Notes under the pieces: generated by a model | Told to the model about the DNA's origin: nothing | Seen by the model: the letters and a program-made list of their open reading frames with translations, nothing else | Databases searched by the model: none | In this document: in pieces, positions 1 through 3,966 of the stretch | Position numbering within the stretch: position 1 is the stretch's first letter | Layout of the letters: each line of letters starts with the position of its first letter | Source of the DNA: an uncultured Longilinea sp. | GTDB taxonomy: Bacteria > Chloroflexota > Anaerolineae > Anaerolineales > Anaerolineaceae | Length of the DNA stretch: 5,633 nt | Direction: 5' to 3' | Assembly (NCBI GenBank): GCA_937863945.1 | Contig: CALMIB010000017.1 | Coordinates: 1-5,633 of the forward strand | Translations under genes and position numbers: made by a program

Positions 1-87
1 CCCACCCCGGCCGGCACGCGCACCCCCGCCCCCCCCCAGCCCGGTTACCCGAGCCCGCCCCCCCTCACCCCGGGCTCGTACCCGTAA
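1..87 (+). CDS. Possible 3' end of a convergent gene with a Pro-rich C-terminal tail (5' end outside window)
   Basis: Frame 1 of the plus strand is open from the left edge to a TAA at 85-87. It encodes 28 residues made almost only of Pro, Thr, Ala, Gly, Ser, Tyr and Gln (it includes PAPPQPGYPSPPPL). Nearly every codon ends in C or G, as expected of coding sequence in this genome. Pro/Gly/Tyr tails of this kind are common at the ends of cytoplasmic or membrane-anchored bacterial proteins. The other two plus frames are also open and Pro-rich because the DNA is C-rich, so the frame choice rests on residue make-up and on a stop falling 54 bp before the convergent amrS stop. The alternative is non-coding C-rich DNA. 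No function can be given. Confidence 0.3.
   Translation, partial: PTPAGTRTPAPPQPGYPSPPPLTPGSYP
50..78. other. Inverted repeat, 8-bp arms, in the C-rich convergent region
   Basis: CGAGCCCG at 50-57 pairs exactly with CGGGCTCG at 71-78 around a 13-base C-rich loop. It lies between or overlaps the ends of two genes that face each other, so it could help stop transcription or stabilise a 3' end on either strand. There is no T-run, so it is not a standard intrinsic terminator. Confidence 0.3.
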
Positions 88-119
88 TACTTCCGGGCTT
101 TCGATGGCGCTGGTCGCCT

Positions 120-134
120 GCCCTCGTAGAGGGC
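120..134 (-). terminator. Hairpin 7 bases after the amrS stop; possible 3' end signal
   Basis: GCCCTC (120-125) and GAGGGC (129-134) form a 6-bp stem with a 3-base loop starting 7 bases beyond the amrS stop codon. No U-tract follows on the minus strand, so intrinsic termination is not assured. A role as a transcript-end stabiliser is equally possible. Confidence 0.3.
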
Positions 135-141
135 CGACCCG

Positions 142-1257
142 CTACGTCCGCACCGGCCGCGGCGTGCCCCAGCCGTCCAGGTGCACGCTTTCCGGTTCCG
201 GGCTCCACACGCCGGGGATGGCCGCGCCGCACTTGGGGCAGCTTCCCTGCGCCGTCAGGTTGTATTTCTGAATGACATAGCCGCGCCGCTGAATCAGCAG
301 CGTGCCGCAGGCCGGGCAGTGCGTATCCTCCAGCGACCCCACCCGCCCGGGCAGGTTGCCGGCATACACATAATTCAGCCCGGCCTCCTGGCCGATCTCG
401 GCCGCGCGCCGCAGCGTCTCCGCACCGGTCGGCGGCGCGTCGTTGTGCTTGTAGTCGGGATGGAAGGCGGTCACATGCCAGGGAATGTCGCGCGAGACGC
501 CCGCCAAAAAACGCGCCGCGTCCCACAGTTCCTCGTTGCTGTCGTTCATGCCCGGGATGACCAGCGTCACCACCTCCACCCACAGGCCCAGCTCGCGCGC
601 CGTTTGGATCGTATCCAGCACGTGTTGCAGCACCCCGCCCAACTGGCGGTACTGCCTGTCACGCATGCACTTGAGATCGACTTTATAGGCCGTCAGCACC
701 GGGCGCAGCGCGCGCAGCACCTCGGGCGTGGCGTTGCCGTTGGAGACGAACGCGCAGCGCAGCCCGGCCGCCTGCGCCGTGGTGAATACGTCCTCGGCCC
801 ACTCGGCCGTGATCAGCGGCTCGTTGTACGACGAAACGATCAGGTCCGCGTCGTAGCGCCGCGCCGCCGCCGTCAGCCCCTCCGGCGAAGCCGGCTGGAT
901 GGACGGGCCATAGCTGCGCGCAGCGGGATCGCGCAGCGCCTGCGAGCTGACCCAGTTCTGGCAAAAATCGCAGTGAAAATCGCAGCCCAGCATGCCAAAG
1001 GTCAGCGCGTTGCTGCCCGGCAGCAGGTGGTTGAAAGGCTTCTTCTCCACCGGGTCCACCTGCACGGCGGCCACGTAGCCCCACGGCGCGCGCAGCTCGC
1101 CCGCGCGGTTGAAGCGCACGCCGCAAATGCCGCGCCGCCCGGGCTTGATCAGGCAGCGGTGCGCGCACGCCCAGCAGCGCGCGGCGCCGTCTTCCAGCCG
1201 GTCGTAAAAGCGGGCCGGCGCGGTGTGTTCATCGAGCAATTCCTCCAAAGTTTTCAT
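142..1257 (-). CDS. amrS: AmmeMemoRadiSam system radical SAM enzyme AmrS
   Basis: A 371-residue radical SAM protein of the pyruvate-formate-lyase-activating-enzyme-like branch. Such enzymes use a [4Fe-4S] cluster to cleave S-adenosylmethionine to a 5'-deoxyadenosyl radical. The substrate of this family is unknown. Counting from the ATG at 1257, the cluster motif CX3CX2C is at residues 92-99 (GCDFHCDFCQNW). An N-terminal Cys set (28, 31, 35, 45) precedes it, and a C-terminal zinc-ribbon-like pair of CXXC motifs (314/317, 340/343) ends the protein. Family signatures SSYNEP (about 142-147), SNGN (172-175) and KVDLK (192-196) are present. The family normally partners with Memo-like and AMMECR1-like proteins; neither is visible here. 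I chose the ATG because AGGTGAG sits four bases upstream. An in-frame GTG at 1266 would add three residues. The family call is firm; the biochemical role is not known. Confidence 0.93.
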   Translation of the reverse strand: MKTLEELLDEHTAPARFYDRLEDGAARCWACAHRCLIKPGRRGICGVRFNRAGELRAPWGYVAAVQVDPVEKKPFNHLLPGSNALTFGMLGCDFHCDFCQNWVSSQALRDPAARSYGPSIQPASPEGLTAAARRYDADLIVSSYNEPLITAEWAEDVFTTAQAAGLRCAFVSNGNATPEVLRALRPVLTAYKVDLKCMRDRQYRQLGGVLQHVLDTIQTARELGLWVEVVTLVIPGMNDSNEELWDAARFLAGVSRDIPWHVTAFHPDYKHNDAPPTGAETLRRAAEIGQEAGLNYVYAGNLPGRVGSLEDTHCPACGTLLIQRRGYVIQKYNLTAQGSCPKCGAAIPGVWSPEPESVHLDGWGTPRPVRT

Positions 1258-1261
1258 GGCA

Positions 1262-1268
1262 CTCACCT
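1262..1268 (-). promoter_or_regulatory. amrS ribosome binding site deciding the ATG start
   Basis: On the minus strand AGGTGAG is followed by TGCC and then the ATG at 1257. The alternative GTG start (1266) lies inside this element and would have almost no leader, which argues for the ATG. Confidence 0.55.
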
Positions 1269-1274
1269 GATTCC

Positions 1275-1283
1275 ATTATAGCA
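1275..1283 (-). promoter_or_regulatory. Extended -10 promoter of amrS
   Basis: The minus strand reads TGCTATAAT: a perfect TATAAT preceded by the TGN extended -10 element. There is no convincing -35 hexamer 16-18 bases upstream, where the sequence is a C/T-rich tract; this fits extended -10 promoters. The expected start of transcription is an A near 1268, giving an mRNA leader of only about 11 bases that begins at the ribosome binding site. Confidence 0.65.
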
Positions 1284-1320
1284 AGGGGGGAAAGAGGGAG
1301 GAGCCGGGATGCGTGAACCG

Positions 1321-1373
1321 TTGATGCGTTTATTCGGTATTCGTTGATGCGGTATTCGTTCATGCGTTATTCG
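1321..1373. repeat. Short imperfect tandem repeat, about 15-bp unit
   Basis: On the plus strand the block reads as TTGATGCG + TTTATTCG (1321-1336), GTATTCG (1337-1343), TTGATGCGGTATTCG (1344-1358) and TTCATGCGTTATTCG (1359-1373). That is two near-identical full units, one variant and one half unit. CGGTATTCGT occurs at 1335-1344 and 1350-1359 and again at 3060-3069. The rest of the amrS/1451-1852 intergenic gap (1258-1450) holds the amrS promoter and nothing else I can assign. Confidence 0.7.
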
Positions 1374-1450
1374 TAAGCCCTTCGAGCATCGACGGCAGAG
1401 GATGAGCGCCGCTCGCGATCCATCACTCGCACCCCCGGAGTATCGCCATC

Positions 1451-1852
1451 CTACCCCGCCGCGCCGGGCGCCGGGGCTTCCACCGCGGGCTTCGACCCGT
1501 CCCGCCAGATATGCATGACGTAGTACACCGGCAGCCCGATGTAGGGCATAAAGTAGGCACCCAGGAGAAACAGGATGCGCGCCGTATCCGTCAGGGTTTT
1601 GTTCTTGACTTCATGGATGACATAAAATACCTGCAAAGCCAGTTGCACGAAGGGAAAGAGAAACATCACCGGCATCATCACCAGCATCACTCCCAGGAAC
1701 ACCGGCGGTTCGAGCATATCATTCCCAAATTCAGCCGCGATGGCCGGCAGCATGGAAAAGGCAAAGAACAACGGCATAATGACAAACGGCGCCACAATGA
1801 TGAGCAGCGTAAGGATGCCGATGAGGATTTTGATGGGTTTGGTGAGGGTCAT
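1451..1852 (-). CDS. Small integral membrane protein, three predicted helices, family not recognised
   Basis: A 133-residue protein I cannot assign to a named family. Three strongly hydrophobic stretches are visible: residues about 8-38, 51-79 and 91-115. The loop between the last two is short and charged (HEVKNKTLTDTAR), and the protein ends in a polar Ala/Pro tail after HIWRDGSK. By the positive-inside rule the basic loop and the C-terminal tail should not both be cytoplasmic if all three segments span the membrane once, so the topology is uncertain. The last helix (FMPYIGLPVYYVMHIW) recalls the short Pro/Gly membrane hairpins of small PLDc_N-like proteins, but only in style. GGAGA lies eight bases before the ATG. 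It has its own AT-rich upstream region, so it is probably transcribed alone. It is a real gene by start signal, length and hydrophobic pattern; function unknown. Confidence 0.8.
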   Translation of the reverse strand: MTLTKPIKILIGILTLLIIVAPFVIMPLFFAFSMLPAIAAEFGNDMLEPPVFLGVMLVMMPVMFLFPFVQLALQVFYVIHEVKNKTLTDTARILFLLGAYFMPYIGLPVYYVMHIWRDGSKPAVEAPAPGAAG

Positions 1853-1909
1853 GGTATGATCTCCATAATTATTTCGAGCTATTGTGAATAAATGAAACGA
1901 TGTAGAATA

Positions 1910-1943
1910 AATTGTAAACCTTAATAAACCATCGGCACAAAAG
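1910..1943 (-). promoter_or_regulatory. Candidate promoter for the small membrane protein gene
   Basis: The 1853-1957 stretch is AT-rich compared with everything around it. On the minus strand the best pair I can find is TTGTGC, 18 bases, TACAAT (5 of 6 to TATAAT; only 3 of 6 for the -35). This would give a leader of about 50 bases ending in GGAGA. The match is modest; the AT-richness is the stronger argument. Confidence 0.3.
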
Positions 1944-1951
1944 TCGTTTTA

Positions 1952-2008
1952 TCAATCGTCCCAGCGCTCGGGGGTCAGCGGAAAAATTTCATACGCAGTT
2001 GTGCCCAT
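1952..2008 (-). pseudogene. 18-codon remnant resembling the N-terminus of a GNAT acetyltransferase
   Basis: Minus-strand ATG at 2008 opens an 18-codon frame reading MGTTAYEIFPLTPERWDD and ending at TGA (1952-1954). AGGAGGG stands four bases before the ATG, an excellent ribosome binding site, and the start lies 15 bases beyond the stop of the metallophosphoesterase gene, so it would be the third gene of that operon. The wording I(R)PLTPERWDD followed by FEALFG is, from memory, the typical opening of one group of GNAT-family N-acetyltransferases of about 180-200 residues. Here the frame stops exactly at that point and the DNA changes from GC-rich to AT-rich. I read it as a gene cut off by a deletion or rearrangement. 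A genuine short peptide or a translational-coupling leader is the alternative. Confidence 0.45.
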
Positions 2009-2012
2009 GCGC

Positions 2013-2019
2013 CCTCCTG
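2013..2019 (-). promoter_or_regulatory. Strong ribosome binding site of the 18-codon frame
   Basis: AGGAGGG, spacing four bases (CGCA boundary) to ATG. The context CAGGAGGGCGCATG differs by one base from CAGGCGGGCGCATG before the metallophosphoesterase start at 2527, so the two starts appear to use near-copies of the same signal. Confidence 0.6.
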
Positions 2020-2023
2020 ACCG

Positions 2024-2527
2024 CTATTCCAGCAGCACAAACTCCACCTGTCCCGCCGCCAGGTCCACCAGGCAGGCAGAGCGCTCCTGGCGGTGCAGCC
2101 CGCCCAGCGCGCCGGGGTTGATCACGCGCGCCCGCCCGATGCGCTCGTCGCGCCGCTGGTGCGTGTGCCCGTGAAAGACGTAATCGTACCCGCCCGAGCG
2201 CGCCAGCTCCTCGACGCTGCCGGGATAATGCCCGTGCGCCGCGGCGATCTGCGCACCGCCCAGCTCGCCTTCGAAGACCGGCCCGGCAGAATTCGCTGGG
2301 TCGTAGCGCAGCAGCATGTCGCGCATCTCGCCGGAGGCATAGTCGCCGTTGCCATAGACGTAAATCACGCGGAAACCGGCCAGCCATTCCAGCGTGGCCA
2401 GCGTGGTCACGTCGCCGCAGTGAATCAGCGTGCGCACGCCGCGCTGCTCAAAAATCGCCAGCGCAGCACGCAGGTTGGCGGTGTTGTTGTGCGTGTCGCT
2501 CAGCACGCCGATCAGGCTGTTGCTCAT
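2024..2527 (-). CDS. YfcE/MJ0936-family metallophosphoesterase
   Basis: A 167-residue calcineurin-like phosphoesterase of the small cytoplasmic YfcE/MJ0936 group, which hydrolyses phosphodiester bonds with two bound metal ions (often Mn or Ni in studied members); the natural substrate is unknown. The metal-binding motifs are all present in order: SDTH (D11, H13), HCGD (D39), GNGD (N60), HGH (H98), HGHTH (H119, H121, H123) and NPGA (137-140). Length is normal for the family. The ATG overlaps the stop of the upstream phosphatase as ATGA, and GGCGGGC just before it can act as a ribosome binding site. The open frame extends further upstream to 2980 but that part is antisense-free overlap with the phosphatase gene and has no family similarity, so the start at MSNSLIGVLSDTH is preferred. 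Confidence 0.92.
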   Translation of the reverse strand: MSNSLIGVLSDTHNNTANLRAALAIFEQRGVRTLIHCGDVTTLATLEWLAGFRVIYVYGNGDYASGEMRDMLLRYDPANSAGPVFEGELGGAQIAAAHGHYPGSVEELARSGGYDYVFHGHTHQRRDERIGRARVINPGALGGLHRQERSACLVDLAAGQVEFVLLE

Positions 2528-3039
2528 GCGCCCGCCTGCCAGCCGCGCACCATGCCGCGCTGCTCCTCGTTCTCCGGCGACTCGCCTTTCAACCCCTCGC
2601 GCAGCTTCCACACCTGTTCCAGCGCTGCCTGCCCGTTCGCCAGCCCGTGCCGCGCCAGCCAGCAGCCCACCACCGTGCCGGTGCGGCCCTTGCCGCCCCA
2701 GCAGTGCAGGTAAACCGTGTGCCCGTCGGCCAGCGCAGCGTCCAGCGCGTCGAGGATGGCGGCCATGCCCGCCGGCGTGGGCACCGAAAAATCGCGCACC
2801 GGCATGCGCAAAAAGCGCAGCGAGCGTAGCGAGTGCCCGTCCATCAGCGCGCGGTAGGGCGCCGTGTAATCGCGGAAGGGTTCGCCGGCGTGGTTGACCT
2901 CGTCGGGATATTGCAGGTTGAGGATGCAGGTTACGCCGGCCGCGGCCAGCGCGCGCAGGTGTTCGTCGCTGCCGGGGCACGGCCCGGCCAGCAACCGTCC
3001 CGCCTGCACCCAGTAGGTTTGGGGAGGGAGTGTGGGCAT
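2524..3039 (-). CDS. Dual-specificity / tyrosine-type protein phosphatase (CX5R family)
   Basis: A 171-residue protein with the cysteine-phosphatase signature HCWGGKGRT at residues 112-120: nucleophile C113 and phosphate-binding R119. The likely general acid is D83 in the loop PVRDFSVP. An N-terminal segment (YWVQAGRLLAGPCPG, 9-23) is the usual opening of small bacterial and plant-like dual-specificity phosphatases. It would form a cysteinyl-phosphate intermediate and remove phosphate from protein Ser/Thr/Tyr or from a small molecule or RNA 5' end; the sequence does not tell which. No signal peptide, so cytoplasmic. First gene of a two-gene operon: its TGA overlaps the ATG of a metallophosphoesterase by 4 bp. 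No Shine-Dalgarno precedes the ATG; instead a perfect -10 box sits six bases before it, which predicts a leaderless mRNA. The next in-frame Met is residue 66, too late to keep the fold. Confidence 0.9.
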   Translation of the reverse strand: MPTLPPQTYWVQAGRLLAGPCPGSDEHLRALAAAGVTCILNLQYPDEVNHAGEPFRDYTAPYRALMDGHSLRSLRFLRMPVRDFSVPTPAGMAAILDALDAALADGHTVYLHCWGGKGRTGTVVGCWLARHGLANGQAALEQVWKLREGLKGESPENEEQRGMVRGWQAGA

Positions 3040-3045
3040 GGGGAT

Positions 3046-3051
3046 ATTATA
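3046..3051 (-). promoter_or_regulatory. -10 box of the phosphatase operon, placed for a leaderless transcript
   Basis: The minus strand reads TATAAT, then ATCCCC, then the ATG of the phosphatase gene. With the usual six-base gap, transcription should begin at the A of the start codon (3039) or within a base or two of it. TG directly precedes the box. At a 16-18 base spacing the -35 position (around 3068-3075) has no good hexamer and falls inside the arm of the adjacent inverted repeat. Confidence 0.6.
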
Positions 3052-3059
3052 CAGAATAA

Positions 3060-3107
3060 CGGTATTCGTGATTCGGCGGTCACCAAATCACAAATACCGA
3101 ATACCGG
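3060..3107. repeat. Inverted repeat (14-bp arms) built from the GGTATTCG repeat family
   Basis: CGGTATTCGTGATT (3060-3073) pairs with AATCACAAATACCG (3086-3099), 13 of 14 positions complementary, around a 12-base loop. The single mismatch would be a G-U pair in one RNA strand. A further copy of the core, ACCGAATACCGG, follows to 3107. It shares CGGTATTCGT with the tandem block at 1335-1359. It fills the 82-bp gap between the TPR gene and the phosphatase operon. As RNA it could end or stabilise the TPR transcript, although only TTATTCT follows the stem on the minus strand. Confidence 0.65.
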
Positions 3108-3121
3108 ATCACGCCCGCAGG

Positions 3122-3724
3122 CTAAAAACTCATCAAGCTCAGCGCGCCGAGGAACGAGAGCACCACGCCCAGCACACCCAGCGCCAGCCCGATGATGGTC
3201 AGCCAGAAGAAAAACTGCGCCACGCGGTTGATCTTATCGATCTGCTGACCGGTATGCTCCTGCAGCGCGATCAGGTGATCAAGGCGCTTGACCAGCGCGG
3301 CGTTGCTGTTGCCCGCACCGTGAGGAGCCTCCACCGGCGTGGAAGGTGTGGCATAGGCGGCCGCCGCGGCGACCGGGTCGGGCGTGGTGAAGGCGGCCGG
3401 CGCTGCGGCGGCGGGTCCGGCGCTTTTGACCGGTTCATACGAGAAAGGCGTGCTGTTGCTGGGCGTCGAGGCCGGCGTGCCGGCGCTGGCGCGCAGCCTG
3501 GCCAGCCGCTGCTGCGCCTGGGCATTGTCCGGGTTGATCTCCAGCACCTTTTGCAGTCCTTCGATCACCTCGCCTTTGGTCGGCGCCACCAGCGCGTGCC
3601 ACAGCAGCGCGTCCTCGTTGGCCGGCTGTTCCTGGAGGATGTCCTCCAGAATGCGGCGGGCACCCGGCCGATCGCCCTGGCGGGCCAGTTCCCTGGCCTG
3701 TGCAAACAATGTTTCAATATCCAT
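3122..3724 (-). CDS. TPR-repeat protein with C-terminal membrane anchor
   Basis: A 200-residue protein in four parts. Residues 2-35 and 36-69 look like two tetratricopeptide helical hairpins (for example ARELARQGDRPGARRILEDI and the ending LEINPDNAQA). Residues 79-140 form a low-complexity Pro/Ala/Thr/Ser linker. Residues 143-166 (ALVKRLDHLIALQEHTGQQI) are amphipathic and may be a coiled coil. Residues 169-193 are one hydrophobic helix, leaving only about seven residues beyond it. This is a tail-anchored layout: TPR domain in the cytoplasm, held at the inner face of the membrane, suited to a protein-protein adaptor. The ATG at 3724 is chosen because AAGGGA lies seven bases upstream and the TPR begins at once; the same frame runs up to an ATG at 3820 but that addition is Cys/Phe-rich and lacks a start signal. 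It probably has its own promoter. Partner unknown. Confidence 0.85.
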   Translation of the reverse strand: MDIETLFAQARELARQGDRPGARRILEDILQEQPANEDALLWHALVAPTKGEVIEGLQKVLEINPDNAQAQQRLARLRASAGTPASTPSNSTPFSYEPVKSAGPAAAAPAAFTTPDPVAAAAAYATPSTPVEAPHGAGNSNAALVKRLDHLIALQEHTGQQIDKINRVAQFFFWLTIIGLALGVLGVVLSFLGALSLMSF

Positions 3725-3772
3725 GGGATGTTCCCTTGCAAGAAAAAAAGGAGAAAAGAACATGCAGCATAC

Positions 3773-3792
3773 GGGCGGCTTCGCTCCCGCCC
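3773..3792 (-). promoter_or_regulatory. Hairpin in the putative 5' leader of the TPR gene
   Basis: GGGCGG (3773-3778) and CCGCCC (3787-3792) form a six-pair GC stem with an eight-base loop, about 50 bases before the TPR gene start and directly downstream of the candidate promoter. It could protect the 5' end of the mRNA. No riboswitch class is recognisable. Confidence 0.3.
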
Positions 3793-3800
3793 ACACTAAG

Positions 3801-3809
3801 TCTATAACA
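3801..3809 (-). promoter_or_regulatory. Candidate extended -10 promoter of the TPR gene
   Basis: The minus strand reads TGTTATAGA: a TGN element followed by TATAGA (4 of 6 to consensus). Transcription would start near 3794, leaving a leader of about 70 bases that opens with the GC hairpin. No -35 match was found. The rest of the gap up to the terminator at 3925 shows an AT-rich patch (about 3845-3885) but nothing else I can name. Confidence 0.35.
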
Positions 3810-3924
3810 GCCAGATGCAAAAGAAAAGCCAGCCGCCGCCCAACGTTGAAAAGTTTGCAAAAATGTAAACCAGGAATGTTACGCCAGGGCTGTGATGGAG
3901 CTGATCTCCGCCCTCCCCCGCCAC

Positions 3925-3950
3925 AAAAAAGCCCGGCGTTTCCGCCGGGC
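3925..3950 (-). terminator. Intrinsic terminator of the HtrA-baeRF unit
   Basis: On the minus strand: GCCCGGCG, loop GAAA, CGCCGGGC, then TTTTTT. That is an eight-pair perfect GC stem closed by a GNRA tetraloop and followed by six Ts, 16 bases beyond the stop of the eRF1-like gene. A textbook Rho-independent terminator; it separates this unit from the TPR gene. Confidence 0.93.
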
Positions 3951-3966
3951 CGTGTGCGAACCTGTG

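Noticed and set aside
683..1168. Minus-strand frame overlapping amrS
   Set aside because: Out-of-frame Arg/Ala/Gly-rich translation of amrS; no start signal.
181..1281. Long plus-strand open frame opposite amrS
   Set aside because: Its product is Arg/Ala/His-rich with no domain; it is the antisense shadow of a well-supported radical SAM gene in GC-rich DNA.
1397..1420. GC palindrome (GAGCGCCGCTC) after the small membrane protein gene, considered as a terminator
   Set aside because: The arms nearly touch, leaving no stable loop, and no T-run follows on the minus strand.
1511..1891. Plus-strand frame with a His-rich run opposite the small membrane protein
   Set aside because: The histidines arise from reading the Met/Val-rich membrane segments in antisense; there is no ribosome binding site and the minus-strand frame has clear helices and GGAGA.
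2528..2980. N-terminal extension of the metallophosphoesterase frame
   Set aside because: This part overlaps the phosphatase gene in another frame and is Arg/Ala/Gly-rich; the family begins at the residues just after the ATG at 2527.
3032..3799. Plus-strand frame across the phosphatase/TPR gap
   Set aside because: Antisense to the TPR gene, and it reads through the inverted repeat; the composition is that of a shadow frame.
3725..3820. 32-residue N-terminal extension of the TPR protein
   Set aside because: It has a Cys/Phe-rich, non-TPR sequence, spans the candidate promoter and GC hairpin, and the ATG at 3724 has its own AAGGGA.
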